Shown: positions 6,356-12,830, counted from the first letter of the stretch. The stretch: 14,279 bases of DNA from Acidimicrobiia bacterium (GCA_025934385.1 JAICYE010000011.1:1-14279); one strand, 5' to 3'. Program-made: numbers and translations. The notes: a model not told the origin generated them from the letters alone.

Positions 6356-6690
6356 TCCTTCACCTCGACGGTGTCGCCCGGCCGGAGCTGCCACCGCTCG
6401 AAGGCGCCGGCCGCCGCCTCGACGACGAACCCCGACCGCCACACCACCCGGGTGACCCGCCACGGCTCCACCGTCCGGGTCCGCAGGACGACGCCGCGCC
6501 GGTCGCAGAACGCCACGTCGATCGGGAAGCGCATTCCCAGCGTGTGGATCTGGCGGCAGGGCCGCAGCACGAGCGCTCCGGTCACCTCGGCCGAATCCCG
6601 GCGGCCGAGAAGCCCCTGGGCCCGCTCCCGCGTCCCCCGGGCGACCTCCGCACTGGCCAGGACGTCCCCTTCCCGCACGAGCCAGGCCAT
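6352..6690 (-). CDS. DUF192 (UPF0127) family protein
   Basis: A 112-residue protein of unknown biochemical function. It carries the family's central blocks: RAQGLLGR (about residues 23-30), then QIHTLGMRFPIDVAFCDRRGVVL (about 47-69), and a C-terminal EAAAGAFERWQLRPGDTVEV. No signal peptide or membrane segment is visible, whereas many DUF192 proteins are exported, so this looks like the short cytosolic actinobacterial form. The ATG at 6690 lies 15 bp after ychF, and the stop overlaps the rsmI GTG. Its place between ychF and rsmI suggests a housekeeping role, but nothing in the sequence fixes one. Confidence 0.85.
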   Translation of the reverse strand: MAWLVREGDVLASAEVARGTRERAQGLLGRRDSAEVTGALVLRPCRQIHTLGMRFPIDVAFCDRRGVVLRTRTVEPWRVTRVVWRSGFVVEAAAGAFERWQLRPGDTVEVKE

Positions 6691-6705
6691 CGCGCCGCCG
6701 GGCCT

Positions 6706-7821
6706 TCAGACGTTGAAACGGATCTCCAGGACATCGCCATCCTGGACCTCGTAGTCCTTGCCCTCGACGCGGAGCTTCCCCTGCTCCTTGGCCCGGGCCC
6801 ACGAACCGATGGAGAGCAGCTCGTCCCACCGGATGACCTCCGCCCGGATGAACCCCCGCTGGAGGTCGGAGTGGATGACGCCGGCGCACTCCGGAGCCCG
6901 GGCGCCGGCCCGGAACGTCCAGGCCCGGCTCTCCTTGTCGCCGGTGGTGAGGAAGGTCCGCCGGCCGAGGAGGTGATAGGCGGCGTGGGCCACGCGGGGC
7001 ACGACGCCCTCGCCGAGGCCGAGGCCCTCCAGCAGCTCCGTCCGCTCCCCGGGGTCGAGCCGGGCCGCCTCCGCCTCGAGCTGCACCGACACGGCCAGGG
7101 CCCCGGGGGACGGGGGGTGTCCCCCCGACAAGGGCGGCGTGAGCCGCTCCGAACCGAAGGGGGCGGCCAGCTTGGCGGCGTCGTCGAGCTGGTCCTCCCC
7201 GAGGTTCACCACGGTGAGGACGGGCTTGGTGGTCAGCAGGAACGACGGCTTGAGCAGGTCCCGCTCCTCGGTCGTGAGTGCCGCCCGGTAGAGCGGCGTG
7301 CCCTCGTCGAGCAGGACCTGGGCCTTCTCCAGAGCGGCGATCTCGGCCAGCAGCGACTTGTCGCCCTTGGCCGCCTTCTGCTGGCGGTGGACCCGGCCCT
7401 CCACGGCGGCTGCGTCGGCCAGCACCAGCTCGAACTCCAGCGTGGCGAGGTCGTCGGCCGGGTCGGGGGCGCCACCGGTCGGGGTGACCACCGCCGGGTC
7501 GTCGAAGGCCCGCAGGACGTAGACGAGGGCGTCGACCTCCCGCAGGCTGCCGAGGAACCGGTTCCCGAGGCCCTCGCCGGTGCTGGACCCCTTGGCCAGG
7601 GCGGCGATGTCGACGAACTCGACCCCGGCCGGCACGACCTTGCGGGACTCCGACATCTCCGCCAGCTTCCACAGCCGCTCGTCGGGCACCTGGGCGATGC
7701 CCACCGTCGTCTCGGTGGTGGAGAAGGGGTGGGACGCCACGACGGCGTTGCCACCGGTCAGGGCGTTGAACAGGCTGGACTTCCCCGAGTTGGGCAGGCC
7801 GACGAGGCCGAGCTTCTCCAT
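6706..7821 (-). CDS. ychF: YchF/Obg-like redox- or ribosome-associated ATPase, with an in-frame repeat insertion
   Basis: YchF is a TRAFAC-class P-loop NTPase that prefers ATP and binds ribosomes. The 371-residue product has the P-loop GLPNSGKSS (about residues 8-16), switch region FSTTETTVG, a G3-like DIAALAKGSSTGEGLGNRFL and a G4-like NLGED. The C-terminal TGS domain contains AGVIHSDLQRGFIRAEVI and ends DGDVLEIRFNV. The start ATG at 7821 begins directly at MEKLGLVG. Between APFG and ALAVSVQLEAEA, residues about 225-241 (ERLTPPLSGGHPPSPGA) are encoded by one copy of the 50-bp palindromic element. Homologs run almost directly from one flank to the other, so this is an added surface loop before the coiled-coil/TGS part. 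The frame is intact and all catalytic motifs remain, so the protein is likely functional. Confidence 0.95.
   Translation of the reverse strand: MEKLGLVGLPNSGKSSLFNALTGGNAVVASHPFSTTETTVGIAQVPDERLWKLAEMSESRKVVPAGVEFVDIAALAKGSSTGEGLGNRFLGSLREVDALVYVLRAFDDPAVVTPTGGAPDPADDLATLEFELVLADAAAVEGRVHRQQKAAKGDKSLLAEIAALEKAQVLLDEGTPLYRAALTTEERDLLKPSFLLTTKPVLTVVNLGEDQLDDAAKLAAPFGSERLTPPLSGGHPPSPGALAVSVQLEAEAARLDPGERTELLEGLGLGEGVVPRVAHAAYHLLGRRTFLTTGDKESRAWTFRAGARAPECAGVIHSDLQRGFIRAEVIRWDELLSIGSWARAKEQGKLRVEGKDYEVQDGDVLEIRFNV
7099..7148 (-). repeat. 50-bp palindromic element, copy A (inside ychF)
   Basis: Read on the minus strand it starts AGCGGCTCACGCCGCC, a hairpin GCGGC / TCAC / GCCGC. A short spacer CTTGT follows, then a second hairpin CGGGGGG / ACA / CCCCCCG, then TCCCCCGGGGCC. 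It aligns without gaps to copy B (45 of 50 identical) and copy C (42 of 50). It is in the same orientation as ychF, with element base 1 at codon position 2, and adds about 17 residues. Confidence 0.9.
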
Positions 7822-7832
7822 CGGGCCTGAGG

Positions 7833-8531
7833 CTACGCCGCGGCGGTTTCGAGGATGTTGTCGAGTTCGGCCAGAGCCGCCCAGGGGTCGCGCACCAGGA
7901 CGGCCTGCAGCCCCACCTGCCGGGCCGACTCCACGTGGCGGCGGGTGTCGTCGAGGAACACGGCCGCCTCCGGGGCGACCTCGAGCCGCTCGCAGGTGAG
8001 CCGGAAGATGGCGGGGTCGGGCTTGCGGAGCCCGACGTCGCAGGAGTCGACGACGACGTCGAAGAGCTCGAGCGGGATCGAATCCTTCCAGTACCGGCCC
8101 CACTCCCGGACATTGTTGGTCAGGATCGCCGTCCGGTACCCCCCGGCCCGCAGCTCCCGCACCCGGTGGACCATCATCCAGTGCACGCCGACGCCGAGCT
8201 CCCGCAGGAACTGGGCGTACACACCGAGGTCGAGCGGTCGGCCGAGGGCGACCTCGGAGCGGACCACGAGCCGTTCGTGGAACTCGTCGAGCGTCAGGCG
8301 CCCGGTCTCGAGCAGGTGCCAGTCGTGCGCCTCGGGGGCGCCAGGTAAAGCTGCCGAGTGGTCGGGGATCGCCTCGGTCGGGCCCTGGGGCGAGGCGCCC
8401 TTCCCGAACAGCAGCTGGGCCAGCGACTGCTCGGGGTAGCCCATCCGCCGCTCGAATTCGGCGATGCCGGCGAAGGGCGTGGTCGACAGGACGCCGCCGT
8501 AGTCGAAGATGACCGCCTCGATCTGCACCAT
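7833..8531 (-). CDS. HAD-superfamily hydrolase (haloacid dehalogenase-like)
   Basis: A 232-residue protein of the haloacid dehalogenase superfamily, probably a cytosolic phosphatase of unknown substrate. Motif I is VIFDYGGVLST (nucleophile Asp at residue 10), motif II is AILTNN, motif III is the Lys in GLRKPDPAIF, and motif IV is AVFLDDTRRHV. In motif I the usual second Asp (D-x-D) is Gly, as in the FDFGGVL-type group of HAD proteins; this group includes the epoxide-hydrolase/phosphatase-like branch. The cap region (residues about 15-95) is helical and contains a Gly/Pro/Ala-rich stretch, GKGASPQGPTEAIPDHSAAL, before the DWHLLETGRLTLDEF helix. The ATG at 8531 starts just before motif I; no good Shine-Dalgarno is seen. 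It lies 33 bp after uppP and 11 bp before ychF, probably in the same operon. Confidence 0.88.
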   Translation of the reverse strand: MVQIEAVIFDYGGVLSTTPFAGIAEFERRMGYPEQSLAQLLFGKGASPQGPTEAIPDHSAALPGAPEAHDWHLLETGRLTLDEFHERLVVRSEVALGRPLDLGVYAQFLRELGVGVHWMMVHRVRELRAGGYRTAILTNNVREWGRYWKDSIPLELFDVVVDSCDVGLRKPDPAIFRLTCERLEVAPEAAVFLDDTRRHVESARQVGLQAVLVRDPWAALAELDNILETAAA

Positions 8532-8564
8532 GACGTCCGGGAGGCTAGCGGCGCGGCCGCCGCG

Positions 8565-9338
8565 TCAGCGCAGCCGGATCACCAGTGCCGACAGCGGGGC
8601 GAAGGCGAAGAGGTACCAGGCGAAGACGTTGAGCGAGTGGGTCCGCACGAACCGCAGCAGGTAGTGGATGGAGGCGAACCCCACGACTCCCGACACCAGC
8701 GTCCCCGTGAGCGAGGCGGCCGAGATCACCAGATCGCCCTTGGCCAGGTCGAGGACGCCGGCGCCGCCGATGGCCGGTATCGACAGCAGGAACGAGAAGC
8801 GGGTCGCCTCCTCGCGGGACAGACCGGCCAGGAGGCCCGTCCCGATCGTGGAGCCCGACCGGGAGATGCCGGGCAGGATGGCCACCGCCTGGGCGGTGCC
8901 GATGGCCGCCGAGCGCCCGTCGTCGAGCTCGTGGCGGACGGCCCGCTCCCCGAGCTTCTCCGTAGCCACCAGGATGCAAGCGGTGCAGAACAGCTCGATG
9001 CAGCTCTCGTAGGGTCGCTGGAACGAGTCCTCGAAGAAGCCGCCGAAGGCCAGGCCGGCGATGACCGCCGGGATCGTGCCGATGACCAGGAACCGCAGGA
9101 TCCGCCGGCTGGTGGCGACGTCGGGCCCCCGGCCCAGCGCCCCGAGGACCAGCCCGATGATCTCGTTGCGGAAGTAGATGATCAGGGCGACCAGCGTGCC
9201 CATGTGGAGCAGGACGGTGAGCCCGAGCGGTGGCTCTCCCCACCCCAGCATCCCGGGCACGAGGACGAGGTGGCCGCTGGAGGAGACGGGCAGGAACTCG
9301 GTCAGCCCCTGGACGAGGCCGAGAATGATCTCGTGCAC
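8565..9338 (-). CDS. uppP: undecaprenyl-diphosphate phosphatase (BacA/UppP)
   Basis: Integral membrane enzyme that dephosphorylates undecaprenyl pyrophosphate, recycling the lipid carrier for peptidoglycan and other wall polymers; overexpression gives bacitracin resistance. The 257-residue product has both signature motifs: GLTEFLPVSSSGHL (about residues 11-24, with the catalytic Glu and Ser) and LPGISRSGSTI (about 155-165, catalytic Arg). It has seven or eight hydrophobic segments along its length, as expected. The start is GTG at 9338, immediately in front of the conserved N-terminus HEIILGLVQGLTEF. It lies only 3 bp after the mtnP stop, so it is co-transcribed and probably translationally coupled. 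Confidence 0.96.
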   Translation of the reverse strand: MHEIILGLVQGLTEFLPVSSSGHLVLVPGMLGWGEPPLGLTVLLHMGTLVALIIYFRNEIIGLVLGALGRGPDVATSRRILRFLVIGTIPAVIAGLAFGGFFEDSFQRPYESCIELFCTACILVATEKLGERAVRHELDDGRSAAIGTAQAVAILPGISRSGSTIGTGLLAGLSREEATRFSFLLSIPAIGGAGVLDLAKGDLVISAASLTGTLVSGVVGFASIHYLLRFVRTHSLNVFAWYLFAFAPLSALVIRLR

Positions 9339-9341
9339 GTC

Positions 9342-10226
9342 CTACGGTAGCGACCGCTCCAGCGGGCCGAGCGCTTCTCCGCACCGACAGGTTCGCTTCT
9401 CCGGCACGGCCGCGATCACGTCGAAGAGCAGGCCCCGCAGCCGGGCGAGGTTCGACGTGAAGAACCCGAACACCTCGGCCTGGGTGACCGACCCCACCCC
9501 GGCGTTCGGAAGCGGCTCACGCCGCCCTTGTCCGGGGGACACCCCCGGCCCCCCGGGCTCGACGCCGGTGTCGTAATCGGTGATGAGGGCGATGCCGGCG
9601 TAGCAGAGGCCGAGCTCCCGGGCCAGGTAGGCCTCGGGGTACTGCGTCATGTTGATGACCTCGAACCCCTGGCTGCGGTACCAGCGGGACTCCGCCCGGG
9701 TCGAGAACCGGGGCCCCTGCACGACGATCACGGTGCCGGACGGGTGGACGGTGATGCCGGCCGCCCGGGCCGCCTCCACCGCCACCGCCGAAAGCTCGGC
9801 GCAGTAGGGATCGGCGTAGGACACGTGGTGGGCCACCGGACCCTCGTAGAAGGTGTCGGCCCGGCCCCAGGTGCGGTCGACGAGTTGGTCGGGGACGACG
9901 AAGTCGCCCGGCGCCACGCGGGGCTGCAGCGACCCGGCGGCGCAGGGGCCGATGAGCCGGGTGACGCCGACCTGGCGCATGGCCCAGAGGTTGGCCCGGT
10001 AGTTGATGCGGTGGGGCGGCAGCTCATGGCGGCGACCGTGGCGGGGCAGGAAGGCCACCCACCGGCCACCGACGTCGCCGATCGTCACCGGCGCGGCCGG
10101 CGCACCGAACGGCGTCTCGAGCGTCACGTCCACGGCGTCGTCGAGGAACGAGTAGAACCCGGAACCCCCGAAGACCCCGATGTCGGCCTGGGCCTCGGCC
10201 GGAGCCGGGGCCGCCGAGGACGTCAC
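9342..10226 (-). CDS. mtnP: S-methyl-5'-thioadenosine phosphorylase (MTAP/PNP family), with an in-frame repeat insertion
   Basis: Family enzyme cleaving methylthioadenosine with phosphate to adenine and methylthioribose-1-phosphate, in methionine salvage. The 294-residue product shows IGVFGGSGFYSF (phosphate loop), FLPRHGRRHELPPHRINYRAN, GPCAAGSL, VQGPRFSTRAESRWYR, INMTQYPEAYLARELG and LITDYDTG. The Asp pair in TDYD favours an adenine-type base over a PNP (6-oxopurine) substrate, although some actinobacterial members of this group are annotated simply as PNP. The start is GTG at 10226, overlapping the fmdB-type stop (GTGA). An in-frame extension farther upstream lies within that gene and is not conserved. 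Between YDTGVE and VTQAEVF, residues about 222-239 (PGGPGVSPGQGRREPL) come from the 50-bp element in antisense orientation. Homologs have only a few residues there, so the loop is an insertion close to the C-terminal helix. Confidence 0.9.
   Translation of the reverse strand: MTSSAAPAPAEAQADIGVFGGSGFYSFLDDAVDVTLETPFGAPAAPVTIGDVGGRWVAFLPRHGRRHELPPHRINYRANLWAMRQVGVTRLIGPCAAGSLQPRVAPGDFVVPDQLVDRTWGRADTFYEGPVAHHVSYADPYCAELSAVAVEAARAAGITVHPSGTVIVVQGPRFSTRAESRWYRSQGFEVINMTQYPEAYLARELGLCYAGIALITDYDTGVEPGGPGVSPGQGRREPLPNAGVGSVTQAEVFGFFTSNLARLRGLLFDVIAAVPEKRTCRCGEALGPLERSLP
9511..9560 (+). repeat. 50-bp palindromic element, copy B (inside mtnP, antisense to it)
   Basis: Read on the plus strand: AGCGGCTCACGCCGCC, spacer CTTGT, hairpin CCGGGGG / ACA / CCCCCGG, then CCCCCCGGGCTC. 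It is ungapped against copy A with five mismatches. Two of these exchange a base pair in the second hairpin (G-C in A, C-G in B). The short flank TTCGG before the element is also shared with copy A. It is opposite in orientation to mtnP. Confidence 0.9.
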
Positions 10227-10552
10227 GCGATCTTGCTGTCCGACTTCGACGAGGTGCCCGACGACCCGCCCGACGATGACGACGACCCGCCCGACGTCGA
10301 GTCGGAGGACGTCGAGTCGGAGGACGACGACGACGCGACGTCCTTGTCGGTCACCTTGTGGGCGCCGCCCTTCCCGCTCCGGTTGTCGGTCTTGTAGAAC
10401 CCGCTGCCCTTGAAGACGATCCCGACCGGCGAGAAGACCTTCCGCAGCTTCCCGCTGCAGCTCGGGCACTTCGTCAGCGGCTTGTCGGAGAACGACTGGA
10501 CCACTTCCAGGTGCTCGCCACAGCTGTTGCAGCGGTACTCGTAGGTGGGCAT
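10223..10552 (-). CDS. FmdB-family putative regulatory zinc-ribbon protein with Ser-rich tail
   Basis: A 109-residue protein. The first ~60 residues match the FmdB family: MPTYEYRCNSCGEHLEVVQS, then KCPSCSGKLRKVFSPVGIVF, then KGSGFYKTDNR. Two CxxC pairs form a zinc ribbon. The remaining ~45 residues are a Ser/Gly/Thr-rich, low-complexity tail ending SKSDSKIA. FmdB proteins were named from a proposed regulator of formamidase genes, but their role is generally unknown. The ATG at 10552 has GAGG five bases upstream. It is the first gene of the seven-gene minus-strand cluster, overlaps mtnP (GTGA), and has a CIRCE operator 14 bp upstream of its start, which suggests heat or protein-stress control. 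Confidence 0.9.
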   Translation of the reverse strand: MPTYEYRCNSCGEHLEVVQSFSDKPLTKCPSCSGKLRKVFSPVGIVFKGSGFYKTDNRSGKGGAHKVTDKDVASSSSSDSTSSDSTSGGSSSSSGGSSGTSSKSDSKIA

Positions 10553-10566
10553 GGCAACCTCGGTCG

Positions 10567-10593
10567 TTAGCACTCGGGACGCTTGACTGCTAA
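10567..10593. promoter_or_regulatory. CIRCE element (HrcA operator)
   Basis: TTAGCACTC (10567-10575), nine-base spacer, GACTGCTAA (10585-10593). The CIRCE consensus is TTAGCACTC-N9-GAGTGCTAA, so 17 of 18 arm bases match with the exact spacer length. It lies between the Shine-Dalgarno of the fmdB-type gene and a -10 hexamer, the usual CIRCE position over the transcription start. It should be a repressor site for HrcA, controlling the fmdB-type operon and possibly also the divergent GGDEF gene. Confidence 0.85.
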
Positions 10594-10622
10594 TCATAGC
10601 TGCCGCATTGACAGGGTGTCCC
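10593..10622 (-). promoter_or_regulatory. predicted sigma-A-type promoter of the fmdB-type operon
   Basis: On the minus strand, -10 TATGAT (10593-10598) lies 18 bp from a -35-like GGGACA (10617-10622). The -10 abuts the CIRCE element, so HrcA binding would cover the start point near 10586. The resulting leader is about 34 nt and contains GAGG (10558-10561) before the ATG. The -10 is strong and the -35 only moderate. Confidence 0.6.
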
Positions 10623-10645
10623 CGAGGTGTCGGAATGGGCCCACC

Positions 10646-11929
10646 ATGGGGCCGCCTCCGTTCACGCGCTCGCTGGCCGTTGCCCTCGGCGTGGCGGCGG
10701 GCTGGCTGCTGGTCGTGGCCGTGATCGCCGCCCTGGCCGGCGGCCTCGTGGGCATCAGCATCCTGGCCGGCGTCGGGGCGGTGATGGCCGCCGCCTGCGG
10801 GGTGGTCACCTGGCGGACGGCCCGGCGGCTCGAGGCCTGGCTCGGCGAGCAGCTCCACGACACGGCCCGCGACCTCGAGAGCTCGCAGCAGGCCTTCCGG
10901 CGGGCCATCGCCCGGCTCGGCGACACGCTGGCCGCCACCCACAACCGGGAGAAGATCCTCGAGGCCGTGTCGGAGACCGCCCAGCTGGCGGTCGGGGCCC
11001 AGCGGGGCGTCTTCTACGAGTACATCCCGGCCCGGAGGGTCCTCCTCGCCCGGTCCGGGGTCGGGCCCGACGCCCCCGAGCTGAGCCTGCCGCTGGGGAC
11101 GGGCCTGGCCGGCACCTCGGCCGCCGAGCGGGCGCCGGTCAGCTACCCCGGGTCCGCGGTCTCAGGCGGCTCACACCGCCGCGATCAGGGGGACACCCCC
11201 TGTCCCCCGGGGCCGGTGTTCCCCGAGCCCGAGGTGGCCACGGCCATGGCCGTCCCGTTCTTCAGCCGCGGCGACCTGCTCGGCGTGGTCGCCGTCTACG
11301 GCCACGGCGAGGAGGACACGTTCGGCCCCGACGACCTCGAGACCCTCGTCACCCTGGTGACCCAGGCCGGCACGGCCGTCGACAACGTCTCGCTCCACGA
11401 GGAGGCCCGGCGGCTGTCGATCACCGACGGCCTCACCGGCCTGTGGAACCGCCGCCAGCTCGACCTGCGCTGCCAGGAGGAGCTGGAGCGGGCCATCCGC
11501 TTCGGCCGGCCGGTCGGGGTGGTGTTCTGCGACGTCGACCACTTCAAGGACGTCAACACCGAATGGCACCACCAAGGCGGCGACGCCGTCCTCGTCGAGG
11601 TGGCCCAGCGACTGTCGGCCGCCACCCGGGAGATCGACGTCGTGGCCCGCTACGGCGGCGAGGAGTTCGTCCTGCTGCTGCCCGAGACCGACCTGGCCGG
11701 CTCCAGGATCCTGGCCGAGAAGGTCCGCCGGGCGATGGGCGACGAGCCCGTGGAGCACGCCGGCCGCACCCGGACGGTCACGCTGTCGCTGGGCGTGGCC
11801 GCCTATCCCCACAGCGGGACCACCGTCCGCACGCTGCTGGCGGCGGCCCAGGAGGCGCTCGGCCGGGCCAAGTCGAACGGGCGGGACCGGGTGGAGGAGG
11901 CCCAGCCCAAGATGCGGAGCACCGGCTGA
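10646..11929 (+). CDS. membrane GAF–GGDEF diguanylate cyclase, with an in-frame repeat insertion
   Basis: Predicted to make the second messenger c-di-GMP from two GTP. The 427-residue product has two N-terminal membrane segments (about residues 9-30 and 33-55), then a helical linker. A GAF domain follows (about 85-235, with LPLGTGLAGTSA and AMAVPFFSRGDLLGVVAVYG). The GGDEF domain is at about 250-415: LTDGLTGLWNRRQL-type start, FCDVDHFKDVN metal site and active site RYGGEEF. RxxD (REID) sits five residues before GGEEF, the inhibitory I-site. I chose the ATG at 10646 just before the membrane segments; an in-frame GTG at 10616 is the alternative. Inside the GAF domain, residues about 174-190 (GGSHRRDQGDTPCPPGP) come from a copy of the 50-bp element. 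galU follows after 17 bp, suggesting co-transcription and a link between c-di-GMP and surface polysaccharide supply. Confidence 0.92.
   Translation: MGPPPFTRSLAVALGVAAGWLLVVAVIAALAGGLVGISILAGVGAVMAAACGVVTWRTARRLEAWLGEQLHDTARDLESSQQAFRRAIARLGDTLAATHNREKILEAVSETAQLAVGAQRGVFYEYIPARRVLLARSGVGPDAPELSLPLGTGLAGTSAAERAPVSYPGSAVSGGSHRRDQGDTPCPPGPVFPEPEVATAMAVPFFSRGDLLGVVAVYGHGEEDTFGPDDLETLVTLVTQAGTAVDNVSLHEEARRLSITDGLTGLWNRRQLDLRCQEELERAIRFGRPVGVVFCDVDHFKDVNTEWHHQGGDAVLVEVAQRLSAATREIDVVARYGGEEFVLLLPETDLAGSRILAEKVRRAMGDEPVEHAGRTRTVTLSLGVAAYPHSGTTVRTLLAAAQEALGRAKSNGRDRVEEAQPKMRSTG
11165..11214 (+). repeat. 50-bp palindromic element, copy C (inside the GGDEF gene)
   Basis: GGCGGCTCACACCGCC (hairpin GGCGG / CTCACA / CCGCC), a diverged spacer GCGAT, then hairpin CAGGGGG / ACA / CCCCCTG and TCCCCCGGGGCC. 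It is ungapped against copies A and B. It is sense-oriented, with element base 1 at codon position 1, a frame different from copy A. An alternative 8-bp stem GGGGGACA / TGTCCCCC is also possible. Confidence 0.9.
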
Positions 11930-11946
11930 CCGGCGAAGATGCGTCC

Positions 11947-12828
11947 ATGAGCAAGGTTCGGAAAGCGGTCATCCCGGCGGCGGGGCTCGGGACGCGGTTC
12001 CTCCCGGCCACCAAGAGCCAGCCCAAGGAGATGGTGCCGGTCATCGACAAGCCCACCATCCAGTACGTGGTGGAGGAAGCGGTCGGCGCCGGCATCACCG
12101 ACATCCTCGTGATCACCGGCCGGGGGAAACGGGCCATCGAGGACCACTTCGACCGCAACTTCGAGCTCGAGTTCTACCTGGAGCAGGGCAAGAAGAACGA
12201 GGAGCTCGAGCAGGTGCAGGCCATCTCCGAGATGGCCGACATCCACTACATCCGCCAGCGCGACCCGCTCGGCCTGGGTCATGCGGTTTCGGTCGCTCGA
12301 CAGCATGTGGGGTCGGAGCCCTTCGCCGTCCTGCTCGGCGACGACATCATGGTCGACGACTCGAAGCTGCTGCGGTCGATGCTCGACGTCTACGACCGGT
12401 ACGGGCGCTCGGTGGTGGCCGTCCTCGAGGTGCCCCGCGAGGACATCAGGAACTACGGCTGCGTCACTCCCGAACTGATGGAGGAGAACCTCGTCCGCAT
12501 CCGGTCGATCATCGAGAAGCCCAAGCCGGAGGACGCCCCCTCCAACCTGGCCGTCATCGGCCGCTACGTCTTCACGCCCGAGATCTTCGACGCCCTCGAT
12601 CGGATCACGCCCGGCGCCGGCGGCGAGCTGCAGCTCACCGACGCCATCAGCCTGCTGCTCCAGACCCAGACGGTATTCGGGTACGCCTTCGAGACCGGCC
12701 GCTACGACATCGGCAAGAAGATCGACTTCCTCCGGGCCACCGTGGAACTGGCGCTCGACCGCGCCGACCTCGGCGACGAGTTCCGGGCCTTCCTGGCCGA
12801 CCTCGTCCAGCGGCGCAAGATCGTCTAG
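11947..12828 (+). CDS. galU: UTP–glucose-1-phosphate uridylyltransferase
   Basis: Makes UDP-glucose from UTP and glucose-1-phosphate for glycolipids, polysaccharides and galactose metabolism. The 293-residue product has the nucleotidyltransferase signature AVIPAAGLGTRFLPATKSQPKEMVPV split over residues about 7-32, followed by IDKPTIQYVVEEA. It also has the metal-binding VLLGDDIM, the IIEKP sugar-binding block and FETGRYDIGKKIDFL near the C-terminus. Length matches bacterial GalU. The ATG at 11947 follows the GGDEF stop by 17 bp, with only a weak GAAG as Shine-Dalgarno. The gene is convergent with the following minus-strand gene. Confidence 0.97.
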   Translation: MSKVRKAVIPAAGLGTRFLPATKSQPKEMVPVIDKPTIQYVVEEAVGAGITDILVITGRGKRAIEDHFDRNFELEFYLEQGKKNEELEQVQAISEMADIHYIRQRDPLGLGHAVSVARQHVGSEPFAVLLGDDIMVDDSKLLRSMLDVYDRYGRSVVAVLEVPREDIRNYGCVTPELMEENLVRIRSIIEKPKPEDAPSNLAVIGRYVFTPEIFDALDRITPGAGGELQLTDAISLLLQTQTVFGYAFETGRYDIGKKIDFLRATVELALDRADLGDEFRAFLADLVQRRKIV

Positions 12829-12830
12829 GG

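Noticed and set aside
6544..7830. Long open frame on the plus strand opposite ychF and DUF192
   Set aside because: It covers two genes with clear motifs on the minus strand; its own translation is low-complexity Gly/Arg/Leu-rich with no domain.
6356..8113. Minus-strand frame continuing far upstream of rsmI without a stop
   Set aside because: Conserved RsmI sequence begins at the GTG at 6355 with a good Shine-Dalgarno; the upstream part is an alternative frame of DUF192, ychF and the HAD gene.
10227..10469. N-terminal extension of mtnP into the fmdB-type gene
   Set aside because: The extra residues are a shadow of the FmdB-type frame; the MTAP phosphate loop follows shortly after the GTG at 10226.
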